Part shown: positions 55,318 through 64,000 of the stretch, piece by piece
Numbering within the stretch: the stretch's first letter is position 1
How the letters are laid out: the number at the start of each line of letters is the position of its first letter
DNA from: Sphingomonas sp.
GTDB lineage: Bacteria; Pseudomonadota; Alphaproteobacteria; Sphingomonadales; Sphingomonadaceae
DNA: 64,000 bases
Direction of reading: 5' to 3'
Assembly (NCBI RefSeq): GCF_025353885.1
Contig: NZ_JANXNX010000062.1
Location: forward strand, 22,687 to 86,686
Translations under genes and position numbers: made by a program
Notes under the pieces: generated by a model
What the model saw: the letters and a program-made list of their open reading frames with translations, nothing else
The model's database searches: none
Told to the model about the DNA's origin: nothing

Positions 55318-56178
55318 ATGATCATCGACGGCAAGGCCTTCGCTGCAGAATTGCGCGCCGAAGTCGCCAGGGACGTAGCATTGTTGTCGCGCGTGCCGGG
55401 ACTTGCCGTTGTCCTGGTCGGCAGCGATCCGGCGAGCGCGGTCTATGTCCGGGCGAAGGGTAAGGCCACGCGCGAGGCGGGCATGGCCAGTTTCCAGCAT
55501 GACCTGCCCGCCGACACATCGCAGGCAGACTTGCTGGCTTTGGTCGAAACCCTGAACGCCGACCCTGCGGTCGACGGTATCCTCGTCCAGTTGCCCGTGC
55601 CCGACCATATCGACGCCGATGCGATCATCGCCGCGATCGATCCCGACAAGGATGTCGACGGGTTCACGCCCGACAGCGCCGGGCGGCTGGCAACGGGGCT
55701 GGAGGGGTTCGTGCCCTGCACACCACTCGGTTCGATGATGATGCTGAAGGCGACTCTGGGCGACCTGACGGGGCTTGAAGCGGTGGTGATCGGTCGGTCG
55801 AATATTGTCGGCAAGCCGATGGCGGCGCTGTTGCTCGGCGAAAGCTGCACGGTGACGATTGCCCATTCGCGCACGAAGAACCTGCCCGAAGTGGTGCGGC
55901 GCGCAGACATCGTTATCGCGGCCGTCGGGCGCCCGGAAATGGTGCGCGGCGACTGGATCAAGCCCGGCGCGACGGTCATCGACGTCGGGATCAACCGCGT
56001 GGATGCGGGCGCGGGCAAGACCCGGCTGGTTGGCGACGTCGCCTTTGCCGAAGCCGAGGCGGTGGCGGGCGCGATCACGCCGGTTCCGGGTGGGGTCGGT
56101 CCGATGACGATTGCCTGCCTGTTAAAGAATACGCTGACTTCGGCGCAGCGCAGATCGATCCGGCGCCACGAACGGTGA
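55318..56178 (+). CDS. folD: Methylenetetrahydrofolate dehydrogenase/cyclohydrolase
   Basis: A 286-residue FolD. Motifs: [15 protein letters not shown] with the catalytic lysine, [21 protein letters not shown], and the NADP site [17 protein letters not shown]. Interconverts 5,10-methylene-THF and 10-formyl-THF. Its stop overlaps the marC start (GTGA at 56175-56178). Confidence 0.97.
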   Translation: MIIDGKAFAAELRAEVARDVALLSRVPGLAVVLVGSDPASAVYVRAKGKATREAGMASFQHDLPADTSQADLLALVETLNADPAVDGILVQLPVPDHIDADAIIAAIDPDKDVDGFTPDSAGRLATGLEGFVPCTPLGSMMMLKATLGDLTGLEAVVIGRSNIVGKPMAALLLGESCTVTIAHSRTKNLPEVVRRADIVIAAVGRPEMVRGDWIKPGATVIDVGINRVDAGAGKTRLVGDVAFAEAEAVAGAITPVPGGVGPMTIACLLKNTLTSAQRRSIRRHER

Positions 56179-56801
56179 TCGCGCTTTTCATCTCCGCGTT
56201 CGTCACGTTTTTCGTCGTCATCGACCCGCCCGGCTGCGCGCCGATCTTTGCCAGCCTGACCGCGGGCGCCCCCGCGCAACACCGCCGCAACATGGCGATC
56301 CGGTCGGTCATGGTCGCCAGTTGCATCCTGTTTGCCTTTGCGCTGGGCGGCAAGCCGTTCCTGAGATCGATGGGCGTCAGCCTGGAGGCGTTCAAGGTTG
56401 CAGGCGGGATCATGCTGTTCCTGATCGCGCTCGAAATGGTCTTCGAAAAACGCACCGAACGTCGCGAGAGCCGCGTTCAGGACGTCAAATCCTCGCCGGT
56501 CGAACATGACGACATCTCGATCTTTCCAATGGGCATCCCCATGATCGCAGGACCGGGGTCGATCGCCAGCGCCATGCTGCTCTGTTCGCGGGTTGAAAAC
56601 TGGTATGACCGTGGCGTCGTGCTGGCCGCGATGACCGCTATCCTAATCATCACGCTGATCTCGCTCTTGCTGGCAGGGCCGCTGATGAAACTGCTCGGGA
56701 CCCGGCTGGAGGCGATGATCACACGCGTGCTGGGCGTCATTCTGGCGGCGCTGGCGACGCAATTCGTGATTGACGGGATCAAGGCGAGTTTCCGGATTTA
56801 G
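56175..56801 (+). CDS. MarC-family integral membrane protein
   Basis: A 208-residue MarC/UPF0056 protein with six segments, starting GTG 56175, overlapping fol[16 protein letters not shown] in the first segment and [18 protein letters not shown] in the middle are family signatures. Originally linked to multiple antibiotic resistance, but MarC has no proven transport role. Its stop overlaps that of the next, convergent gene by four bases (TTAG 56798-56801). Confidence 0.93.
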   Translation: MIALFISAFVTFFVVIDPPGCAPIFASLTAGAPAQHRRNMAIRSVMVASCILFAFALGGKPFLRSMGVSLEAFKVAGGIMLFLIALEMVFEKRTERRESRVQDVKSSPVEHDDISIFPMGIPMIAGPGSIASAMLLCSRVENWYDRGVVLAAMTAILIITLISLLLAGPLMKLLGTRLEAMITRVLGVILAALATQFVIDGIKASFRI

Positions 56802-58642
56802 CGGATTCGCCACAGCATCAGCGGTGAGCCATTTGGCAAGGGCATGGGTTCAAGCCATACGAACCGTTCGCCCTGTGCCAGCCGCGAATAAAACCCGTTT
56901 GGCGACCGCGCGCGATAGATCGTCGATTCGCTCATGTTGGGGCAGGTCAACAGCAGGGTCGCGCCGTGCTTCCGCATGATCGCCTGTGCGGCCTCGGGCG
57001 CGCCATCGAACGCATGGTGCACGTCGAGGATCGCCTCACCATTACGGTGATATGGCCCCGCCACCGCCCTTTGGGGGGTGACATTGATCAGGCGCGGACC
57101 GAGGTCGACGAAGGTGAAGATCGTCGTCACGGGCATTTTCGTGAACGGTGCCATCGCGGGCAGCGTCGTACAGCGCGCATTGGCACGACCGATCGCCTTG
57201 CTGCGCGGTGAAACGGGTTTCGACGGCAATTCCGCAAGCAGATTCGGCATGGCAAGGCTTGCACCCAGCCCAAGGACGGCGATGATGCCAATCGTCCGCA
57301 CCAGCAGCGATGCCCGGTTCCGCAGCCGTGGCACGAAATGCCAGGCGAGGGCGGTCGCGCCGGGCACCGCCATCAGCTGTGCCGCCGGTCCCTGCCGGGT
57401 TTGCCACAGGACCAGCAGCAACGAGACCATCGCCACCAGCGCCACGGGTGCCCATGCGCCGAAGCGACCGTGCGCGCGGGCTTGCCACGCCGCCCAGATG
57501 CTGCCGAGGACGCCGACGACGGGCAGCGCGACGACGGCTGCGAAGACCGTCCAAGGCTGGGTGTAAAGCGGCTTGGCCTCGCGGATGTTGTCGAACCATT
57601 TGGTCGCCAGTTCGGGCGAAATCTGTTCCGGACGACCGAGGCATTGCGGCCAGGTGAGCGCGAACAACGCCGCCAGCGCGATGCCGCCGATCGCAACGCT
57701 CGCCAGCCGGATCCGCGCGTCCGTGACCGTCAGATATGACAGCGTAAAGGCAAGCACGCCCGCCGCAACCATCGTGGACAACCAGACCGGCGACAGGACA
57801 TCGCACCGCGCGACGCTGGAGGCATAGGACGTGAACCCGGCATAGCCGAGCGCGCAACCGCCGCCCAGCGCCAATGCATAGCCGCGCAGCCGGGTGGCCT
57901 CCGCGCGGTCCCAGACCCACCGCAGCACGATGGCGCCGCCTGCGATGACCAGAAACGGCATCAGTTCCAGACCGATAGTGAGCGACGCCGCGCTCGACAG
58001 GCCCATCGTCAGCCCGCCCCGCAACGTATCGCGGTCGGCAAGGCCCGCGATCGTCAGCACCAGCAAAGCCAGCTGCCAGCCGTGGTGATCGACCCGCAAC
58101 GGCGAAAACATCAGCATCGCGGTCTGGCAACACAGGATCAAGAGCGCCCCGATGGCGAACGATCCCGGCGCGACCAGCCGCCGGACGGCAAGCCCCATCG
58201 CCACCATCGCCACCCAGAGCGGCAGCATCGGCGCGATTGCCGCCGCCGTTCTTTCCGCCAGCCCCTGGCCCGCAAACGGACGGACAACCAGCTCGATGGC
58301 CGCAAGCGGGAGGTCGACGAGGCGGCTCCAGTGAATGTCGAAGCCGGCGGGCGGGTTCAGCTTGTACTGACGCAAATCGTACCAGCCCTGTCCGTTCAGC
58401 AGCGCATGGACCTGTGCCATCCGCATGTTGTCGTCAGTATCAGGCAGGCTGTACCAGGTGATTGCGGCCCACCGGTTCACCACCAGGAACACCGCGGCGG
58501 CAACCCATATCAGCGTCTGCCAGCGCACCCAATGGTCGAACCCCCAACGGTCAAAAGGGCGCGGCCGACCGGGATCATCGGGCAGGCCGGCATCGATGGT
58601 GTCGCGCATCACTTCACTTTTATCACGGCTGGCCCTTGTCAC
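56798..58642 (-). CDS. Polytopic membrane protein, GT-C/STT3-like, function unknown
   Basis: A 614-residue protein with about 12 predicted segments. After the first segment a large acidic loop contains LPDTDDNMRMAQVHALLN and WSRLVDLP, resembling the DxD-type first loop of GT-C glycosyltransferases such as STT3/PglB. RVDHHGWQLALL follows in a later loop. The C-terminal about 140 residues are soluble and end PLMLWRIR. No WWDYG motif is seen, so it is not a standard oligosaccharyltransferase. It is divergent from gtrA and may be its GtrC-like partner. Confidence 0.75.
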   Translation of the reverse strand: MTRASRDKSEVMRDTIDAGLPDDPGRPRPFDRWGFDHWVRWQTLIWVAAAVFLVVNRWAAITWYSLPDTDDNMRMAQVHALLNGQGWYDLRQYKLNPPAGFDIHWSRLVDLPLAAIELVVRPFAGQGLAERTAAAIAPMLPLWVAMVAMGLAVRRLVAPGSFAIGALLILCCQTAMLMFSPLRVDHHGWQLALLVLTIAGLADRDTLRGGLTMGLSSAASLTIGLELMPFLVIAGGAIVLRWVWDRAEATRLRGYALALGGGCALGYAGFTSYASSVARCDVLSPVWLSTMVAAGVLAFTLSYLTVTDARIRLASVAIGGIALAALFALTWPQCLGRPEQISPELATKWFDNIREAKPLYTQPWTVFAAVVALPVVGVLGSIWAAWQARAHGRFGAWAPVALVAMVSLLLVLWQTRQGPAAQLMAVPGATALAWHFVPRLRNRASLLVRTIGIIAVLGLGASLAMPNLLAELPSKPVSPRSKAIGRANARCTTLPAMAPFTKMPVTTIFTFVDLGPRLINVTPQRAVAGPYHRNGEAILDVHHAFDGAPEAAQAIMRKHGATLLLTCPNMSESTIYRARSPNGFYSRLAQGERFVWLEPMPLPNGSPLMLWRIR

Positions 58643-58687
58643 GGCTGCGTCCTAAAGGACCGCTTTCAATGTGCCAAGCGAACACCG

Positions 58688-59104
58688 ATGATCAAAGCCC
58701 TGCCCCTCGACGATAAACAACGCGCGCTCTTGGCGCAGATCTTGCGCTATGCGGTAACCGGCGGGATCGTCACCCTGCTGGGCGTGGCGACCTATGCGCT
58801 GTTCGTCCGCGTGGTTGCCGTGCCGCCGCTCGTCGCCAATGTCGCGGCCTATCTGGTGTCGATGGCGCTTGGCTATTTCCTGCACGGGCGTTTCAGCTTT
58901 CGCGACCAGGCAACGGCGGGGGGATCGGTGCGCGTTGGCGGCAAGTTTTTCGTCACGTCGGGCATCAGCTTTGCTCTCAACAGTTTCTTCGTGTGGTTGT
59001 TCACCAGCGTGCTGCACTGGGACCGGCTGACGCCGATCGCGGCGATGGTGTTCATCACCCCGGCCATCTGTTTCGTCATCTATCGCAAATGGGTTTTCGC
59101 CTGA
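58688..59104 (+). CDS. gtrA: GtrA-family membrane protein
   Basis: A 138-residue protein with four membrane segments. ATG 58688 gives MIKALPLDDKQR; the frame upstream is antisense to the GT-C-like gene. ILRYAVTGGIVTLLGVATYAL, GYFLHGRFSFRD and FVIYRKWVFA are GtrA hallmarks. GtrA is proposed to flip bactoprenol-linked glucose or similar. Overlaps the methyltransferase by one base (TGATG). Confidence 0.93.
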   Translation: MIKALPLDDKQRALLAQILRYAVTGGIVTLLGVATYALFVRVVAVPPLVANVAAYLVSMALGYFLHGRFSFRDQATAGGSVRVGGKFFVTSGISFALNSFFVWLFTSVLHWDRLTPIAAMVFITPAICFVIYRKWVFA

Positions 59105-59832
59105 TGGACCGTTCGATCTATGACGCAATGGCGGCGCAAGACAGCGTCCACTGGTGGTATGTCGCGCGGCGTGATGTCCTGCACGACCTGATCGCCCGCC
59201 ATATCCCCCTGCCCGCTGATGCTCGAATATTGGAGATTGGCTGCGGCACCGGGCATAATCTGGCGATGCTGGCAAAGTTCGGGACGGTCGAGGGCAGCGA
59301 GATCGACCCCGCATCGCGTGCCATGGCGATCGAACGCTTTGGCCCGGTTATCGGCGACGCGCGCCTGCCCGAATTGGCGGGGATCGCCGACGGACGCTAC
59401 GACATGATCGCCTTGCTCGACGTGCTGGAACATGTCGAGGACGACGTCGCCGCGTTGCAGGGGATCGCCCGGCGGCTGCGTCCGGGCGGGAAAATCCTGC
59501 TGACGGTGCCGCAATATCGGTGGATGTGGTCGGGGCACGACACCGCCAACCATCATTTCAGGCGTTACACCAAAAAGACGCTGGCGGCGGTGATTGCGGC
59601 GAGCGGGTTGCGGCATGAGATAATGACGAGCTTCAACAGCCTGTTGTTCCCGCTGGCGGCGGCCAGTCGCGTCGCGGCGCGGGTCCGTGGACGCGAGGGG
59701 AGTGACGATTCGATGCCGCCCGCCCCCGTCAACGCGCTATTTCGCCAGGTGTTCGGGATGGAACGTCACTTGATCGGGCGAGTGCCACTGCCGCCGGGGG
59801 TCTCACTCGCCGCCATTCTGTCGCCGCGATAA
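59104..59832 (+). CDS. Class I SAM-dependent methyltransferase
   Basis: A 242-residue Rossmann methyltransferase. ATG 59104 overlaps the gtrA stop. The SAM motif LEIGCGTGHN is at 43-52, post-motif DVLEHVEDDV near 116-125 and GGKILLTVPQYRWMWSGHD follows. It may methylate a lipid-linked sugar or glycan in this locus. It converges on the GT2 gene with a 67-base overlap. Confidence 0.9.
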   Translation: MDRSIYDAMAAQDSVHWWYVARRDVLHDLIARHIPLPADARILEIGCGTGHNLAMLAKFGTVEGSEIDPASRAMAIERFGPVIGDARLPELAGIADGRYDMIALLDVLEHVEDDVAALQGIARRLRPGGKILLTVPQYRWMWSGHDTANHHFRRYTKKTLAAVIAASGLRHEIMTSFNSLLFPLAAASRVAARVRGREGSDDSMPPAPVNALFRQVFGMERHLIGRVPLPPGVSLAAILSPR

Positions 59833-60782
59833 CCCAGGCTGGAATTGTCGCGCGCGGTGCCGATGACGTCGGCGACAATATACAGCGGGCGCTTTTTCGA
59901 TTCGATGTACAGCCGGCCCAGATATTCGCCGATCATGCCAAGCACGAACATCTGGACCGCGCCGATTCCGACGACGACCAGCATCAGCGAGGTCCAGCCC
60001 GCGACCGCCGTGCCCGTCAGCCAGCCAACCGCGATATAGGCGAGGATCAGGCACGACAGGCCGGTCAGCGCCAGCCCCGCATGGCTGGCGAAGCGCAACG
60101 GCGCAGTCGAAAACCCGGTCACCGCATCAAAGGCGAGGCTGAGCATTTTTGCAAACGGGTAATGCGTCGTGCCCGCATGACGTTCGGCGCGATCATAAGC
60201 GAACGGCACCTGCCGGAACCCGATCCACGCGACCATTCCCCGGATAAAACGCGCCTGTTCGGGCATGGCAAGCAGCGCATCCAGCGCGCGCCTGCTCATC
60301 AACCGGAAATCGCCCGCATCCAGGGGAATGGTGGTGTCGGTCAGTTTATCGAGCAACCGGTAGAAGATTGCCGCGGACGCGCGCTTGGCCAGGCTCTCAC
60401 CCGCACGCTGTCGACGCACGGCATAAACGACGTCGGCATGCTGGCTGTCCATCGCCGCAAGCATGTCGTGCAGCAGCTCTGGCGGGTCCTGCAGATCGGC
60501 GTCGAGGATCAGGATGCGGTCGCCGCGCGCCAGATCGAGGCCTGCGGTCAGCGCCAGTTGATGGCCATGATTGCGCGACAGGTTGATCGCCAAGATCTGC
60601 GGATCGGCCGCGGCAAGGCGAGTCATCGTCGCCCATGTGCCGTCGCGCGAGCCGTCGTCGATCAGCACGATCTCATGATCGTCACCCGCCGCCGCCCGCG
60701 CCACCGCCGAGACCCGGCGATAAAGTTCGTCGAGGCAAAGCTCTTCGTTGAAACAAGGAATCACGATTGAAAGAAATGTCAT
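59766..60782 (-). CDS. gtrB: GtrB/DPM1-like glycosyltransferase family 2
   Basis: A 338-residue GT2 enzyme with two C-terminal membrane segments (about 225-295), the layout of bactoprenol-phosphate glucosyltransferase GtrB. FLSIVIPCFNEE, VLIDDGSRDGTW, SRNHGHQLALTAGL and ILDADLQDPPELL carry the nucleotide-sugar and metal sites. It should attach a sugar to polyprenyl phosphate on the cytoplasmic side. Start 60782 overlaps the stop of the upstream paralogue by four bases. Confidence 0.93.
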   Translation of the reverse strand: MTFLSIVIPCFNEELCLDELYRRVSAVARAAAGDDHEIVLIDDGSRDGTWATMTRLAAADPQILAINLSRNHGHQLALTAGLDLARGDRILILDADLQDPPELLHDMLAAMDSQHADVVYAVRRQRAGESLAKRASAAIFYRLLDKLTDTTIPLDAGDFRLMSRRALDALLAMPEQARFIRGMVAWIGFRQVPFAYDRAERHAGTTHYPFAKMLSLAFDAVTGFSTAPLRFASHAGLALTGLSCLILAYIAVGWLTGTAVAGWTSLMLVVVGIGAVQMFVLGMIGEYLGRLYIESKKRPLYIVADVIGTARDNSSLGYRGDRMAASETPGGSGTRPIK

Positions 60783-62344
60783 CGGGTCGCCTGTAGCATT
60801 GCATGGTCATCGATTCGGTAAAGACGGTCGGTGCCCGCCTGCCAGATCTGGGTCATGCCCCCGGTCAGCGCGGGATCGAAGGCGGGCGGGTCGATCAACC
60901 AGACATAGTCGAAGGCATCGCGCGGCAGATGTGTCAGCGACCAGTTCAACGGCCGCCAGCGGTCGCGGCATTTGCCCGCCACCACCACCTGCGATGGATC
61001 GGCCCTGAAGAAGCCCGCATCAGGCTTGTTCGTGGTCAGCAGTTGCGCGCCCGCCATGTCCCACTGATCGTTCGAATAGGCACGCTTGCGCACGATCGCG
61101 ATAGCTCCGAGATGCTCCATCCGATTCGTCGACCAGGAATTGCCGCACTTATATCCCGTGAAACTGACGAGCCGTGCGTGTTCGGGAACATAGCTGAGCG
61201 CTCCCAGCGCCCGGTCATAGCCGGTCGAGGCGATGGCGAAGCTGACGGTATTCGCCGCGATCCGCACCCCGAAAAACAACAGCCCGGCGATCGCCAGTCC
61301 CCGGGCCAGGCAAACCGAGGCACCGGGGCGCAGGCGGATGCCGATGATCGGGATGGCGATGAGATAGGGGGTCAGCCGCATGTCGGCATAGGCGGACCCG
61401 AAGACGATCCGGGGCAGGACGATGAACACGACCAGCAGGAACAGCGCGGTCGCGCCGAGGTTGCGTGAAATTTCCAGTCGCCGACTGCCGATGGCGGTGA
61501 CGAACAGCGCGCACAGCACCGCGACCGACCCCTTGTCGAACCATTCCCAGCGATCGCGCAGCGTGCGTTCAAACCACTCCCATTTCCGCGACCAGTGAAA
61601 CCAGTCGCCGGTCTGGCCCGTGACATGGCCGCTGCGCCACAGGATCATCAACAGGATCGGCGGGGCGAGCGTCAGGCACTGGACACCGGCATGGAACCAC
61701 GCCCGGAACCATCCGATCCCGCGGTCGTGCTGGCGGATCAGTTCGGCCGAAAAGGCAAGGATGCCCAGCATTCCCCAGCCGAAGGTATGCGTGATCCAGA
61801 TCAGCGGCGAGATCAGCAGGAAGACCAGCGCACGCAGCCGTTGCCGCCCGAGGCGCGCCAGTCGCAACCAGAGTCCGAAGGCCAGCAGCGCTAACGCCAT
61901 CGAAAGCGAAAAATTGACGAAGCCGAACAGGAATGGATGCCCATAAGCGAGCGGCAGCGCGAACAGGGCGGTCGGCTGGACGCGGCCGTGGACCTCGCGT
62001 GCGATCCACAAGAGACCCGCCACCGTCATCGCGGGGATCGCCATGACGATCAGCTTCACGCCGAGTTCGAGGCCGAGCAGCTTTGCCAGCGGCACGATCA
62101 GCAGGTCGACGCCCAGGTTGCCGATCAGCGCCCAGTGGAAATTATAAAAATGCCGGATGGCCGACCCGTCGCCGTCAAGCTGAACCCGGTAGCGCCCCAT
62201 ATGCCCGGGCAGGTCGACCAGCGGCGGGATCGTCGGCCAAAACAATGGGATCGTGGCAATCAGCGCTAGCATGATGACCGTCGCGCGCCGCTCCCACCAA
62301 TTCAAGTCGCTTTGCCGCACAGGCGCATGGCTCGGCGCGGTCAC
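60779..62344 (-). CDS. Polytopic membrane protein A (tandem paralogue)
   Basis: A 521-residue protein with about 10-11 segments. The conserved first loop PLVDLPGHMGRYRVQLDGDG is followed by FHWALIGNLGVDLLIVPLA, REVHGRVQPTALFALPLAYG and IWITHTFGWGMLGILAFSAEL. The C-terminal soluble part holds RKRAYSNDQWDMAG and FDYVWLIDPPAFDPALTGGM. It is clearly homologous along its whole length to the gene upstream. The acidic first loop suggests a GT-C-type glycosyltransferase; the gene is coupled to gtrB downstream (60779-60782) and to its paralogue upstream (62341-62344). Confidence 0.8.
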   Translation of the reverse strand: MTAPSHAPVRQSDLNWWERRATVIMLALIATIPLFWPTIPPLVDLPGHMGRYRVQLDGDGSAIRHFYNFHWALIGNLGVDLLIVPLAKLLGLELGVKLIVMAIPAMTVAGLLWIAREVHGRVQPTALFALPLAYGHPFLFGFVNFSLSMALALLAFGLWLRLARLGRQRLRALVFLLISPLIWITHTFGWGMLGILAFSAELIRQHDRGIGWFRAWFHAGVQCLTLAPPILLMILWRSGHVTGQTGDWFHWSRKWEWFERTLRDRWEWFDKGSVAVLCALFVTAIGSRRLEISRNLGATALFLLVVFIVLPRIVFGSAYADMRLTPYLIAIPIIGIRLRPGASVCLARGLAIAGLLFFGVRIAANTVSFAIASTGYDRALGALSYVPEHARLVSFTGYKCGNSWSTNRMEHLGAIAIVRKRAYSNDQWDMAGAQLLTTNKPDAGFFRADPSQVVVAGKCRDRWRPLNWSLTHLPRDAFDYVWLIDPPAFDPALTGGMTQIWQAGTDRLYRIDDHAMLQATR

Positions 62345-63858
62345 TTCCGATCGATCCTGAACAGCACATCGTTCCCGGCCCGCCAGACCGGGGTCATGCC
62401 AGCCGTCAGCCGCACGTCATAGGCCGGAGGATCGATCAGCCACACATAGTCGAAAGCCTGGCGGGGAAAGCGGGCCAGCGCCATGTCGATCGGGATCAGC
62501 GAATTGCCTTCGTCGATCTTGGTGGCAGTCACGGTCTGCGAGGGATCGGACACGAATTGCGGGGCATCGGCCTTGACGACCGACATCAGATTTAGCCCCG
62601 TCGCATTCCACTGGTCGTTGGAAAATGCGCGACGTCGCACGATCGCCATACCCGCCAGATGCTCGAGGCGATTGCCCCAGGAGTGACGCGTGAACGAAAT
62701 CATCCGCGACCCGACCGGCAGGTGATCGAGGGCCGCCAGCGCCTGTTCCTGACGCTGCGCCGCGATCGCGAGGCTGACCGTATTTCCAGCAATCCTGGTT
62801 GCGAAAAAAGCCAGGCCAACCACTGCAATTATGTTGAGGAAGCGCGGTGTCGCGGCCGGCGTCGGCGCGATGGCGAGGATGGCCGCCGCCAGCATGAAGG
62901 GAACCAGCCGCAATTCGGTGAACGATCCACCCATGGTCACGCGGGGCAGCGCGGTACAGGCCACCAGCAGCACGACCGCGCCGACCGCCAGCAGCCGTTC
63001 AAAGCCAAGCCGCGCGTTGCAAACCGCGAACAGCAACACGCCTGCCAGGAATAGGCGCGAGAGCAGATCATAAACAGGCCAGCGATCGCGCAGGACGACG
63101 GTGACGGCTTCGAGTTTGGCCGACCAGTTGAACCAGTCGCCAGTGCCACCCGCACCCGCCGAGTTGCCCGACACGAGCATCAGGGCAAAGGGTCCGGCCA
63201 AGCCAAGACAGCCAACGGTCGCCTTGACCATGACGTCGACCCAGCCTTCGCCCCGGTCACGATGACGAACCAGTTCGGCCGAAAAGGCCAGCACACCCAG
63301 CAGCCCCAGGCCGTAGGTATGCGTAATCCAGATCGCGAACGAGATCGGCACGAAGATGACGGCCCGCAGCATGAGATGACCAATCCGCGCGAGCCGCAGC
63401 CAAAGCGCAAAGGCCAGCAGGGCAAGGGCGGTCGATAGCGCGAAATTGACGAACCCGAACAGGAACGGAACGCTGTAGGCCAGGGGCAGTGCAAACAGCG
63501 CAGTCGGCGGGATGCGGCCGTGAACCTCGCGCGCGATCGACAACATGCCGACCACGGTCAGCACAGGGATCGCCATGACAATCAGCTTCACACCCAGTTC
63601 CAGCCCGAACAGCCACGCCATCGGCACGATCAGCAGATCGACGCCGAGGTTGCCGACCAGTGCCCAGTGAAAATCATAGAACTGGCGCAATACCGAGCCG
63701 TCGCCATCGAGCTGGACGCGGTATCGCCCCATGTGTCCCGGCAAGTCCATCAGCGGCGGGATGGTCGGCCACAGCAGCGGGATGACCGCCGCCAGTGCCA
63801 GCACCACGACGGTCGAACGCCGTTCCCACCACTGCAAATCGCCCTGCCCCATCACCAA
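62341..63858 (-). CDS. Polytopic membrane protein B (tandem paralogue)
   Basis: A 505-residue paralogue of the downstream gene. The same blocks occur in the same order: PLMDLPGHMGRYRVQLDGDG, FHWALVGNLGVDLLIVPMA, REVHGRIPPTALFALPLAYS, IWITHTYGLGLLGVLAFSAEL, RRRAFSNDQWNATG and FDYVWLIDPPAYDVRLTAGM. It is the promoter-proximal gene of a three-gene operon with paralogue A and gtrB. It most likely transfers different sugars or acts on different glycans from its sister. Function is inferred only. Confidence 0.8.
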   Translation of the reverse strand: MVMGQGDLQWWERRSTVVVLALAAVIPLLWPTIPPLMDLPGHMGRYRVQLDGDGSVLRQFYDFHWALVGNLGVDLLIVPMAWLFGLELGVKLIVMAIPVLTVVGMLSIAREVHGRIPPTALFALPLAYSVPFLFGFVNFALSTALALLAFALWLRLARIGHLMLRAVIFVPISFAIWITHTYGLGLLGVLAFSAELVRHRDRGEGWVDVMVKATVGCLGLAGPFALMLVSGNSAGAGGTGDWFNWSAKLEAVTVVLRDRWPVYDLLSRLFLAGVLLFAVCNARLGFERLLAVGAVVLLVACTALPRVTMGGSFTELRLVPFMLAAAILAIAPTPAATPRFLNIIAVVGLAFFATRIAGNTVSLAIAAQRQEQALAALDHLPVGSRMISFTRHSWGNRLEHLAGMAIVRRRAFSNDQWNATGLNLMSVVKADAPQFVSDPSQTVTATKIDEGNSLIPIDMALARFPRQAFDYVWLIDPPAYDVRLTAGMTPVWRAGNDVLFRIDRK

Positions 63859-64000
63859 GCCTTAGAGGGTGATGACAAGAGATTGAACCATGTTTTAATT
63901 GATCGGCTGAATAGGGTGGAAATGGGGATGCACGGCCCCTCATCAGTCCATCCCGGCACAAGTTTGCAGAGCATCCGTCACCCCGGCGCAGGCCGGGGCC
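63859..64000. repeat. Promoter region with palindromic repeat copy 3 (truncated)
   Basis: The last 26 bases (63975-64000) repeat the left arm of the palindromic element: CCGTCACCCCGGCGCAGGCC and GGGGCC. The remaining spacer between 63859 and 63974 must contain the promoter of the paralogue operon. The other half of the repeat lies outside the window. Confidence 0.85.

Overview
This is a GC-rich chromosomal segment from a sphingomonad-type alphaproteobacterium (Sphingomonas or a close relative). The assignment is inferred from gene content: a crtY-crtI-crtB carotenoid cluster, an EipA/DUF1134 protein, a DUF3297 protein, several TonB-dependent receptors (one Oar-like), a LytTR/HisKA-type two-component pair and extragenic palindromes typical of this group. 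I saw no insertion sequence, prophage or CRISPR array.

Layout. 1-7245: a tightly coupled catabolic operon (acyl-CoA dehydrogenase cut by the window edge, Zn-alcohol dehydrogenase, APH-type kinase, SDR, serine hydrolase, bifunctional FadJ-like enzyme). 7461-12289: exported CHAP protein, DUF3297, PHB-depolymerase-type esterase, LytTR regulator/kinase pair and an HD-domain protein with an oxygenase-like metal-ligand layout. 12345-13310: the wreck of an Oar-type TonB receptor. 13385-18264: tripartite drug efflux operon (outer membrane factor, HlyD adaptor, DHA2 pump) with a divergent TetR regulator. 18266-35094: mostly housekeeping genes (lepA, a CsgG/SH3 lipoprotein-like export, a ferredoxin-NADP reductase-like enzyme, tRNA-Pro, S9 peptidase, acs, gyrB, ygfZ, pyrC, eipA, tRNA-Ser, thrS, infC). 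35293-38103: intact TonB receptor. 38104-42261: carotenoid operon crtY-crtI-LOG-crtB. 42569-47382: envelope genes (polytopic membrane protein, MlaA, sterol-desaturase-type hydroxylase, DUF2141, MipA). 47404-49413: TPP riboswitch and thiC. 49448-50405: YoeB toxin with a broken antitoxin, then a PNPOx-fold protein. 50538-56801: small basic protein, PilZ, 3-hydroxybutyryl-CoA dehydrogenase, NupC, YhhQ, argB, yggT, folD, marC. 56798-63858: a glycan-modification-like locus (GtrA, GtrB-like glycosyltransferase, methyltransferase and three polytopic GT-C-like proteins, two of them tandem paralogues).

The most interesting items are the Gtr-like locus with duplicated membrane proteins, the possible phosphorylation-dependent hydroxyacyl-CoA pathway at the left end, the HD protein with PhnZ/TmpB-style ligands, the toxin whose antitoxin has decayed, and a long nested palindromic repeat present three times. 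Gene packing is extreme: many same-strand neighbours overlap by ATGA/GTGA, and three convergent pairs share a four-base CTAA/TTAG stop overlap.
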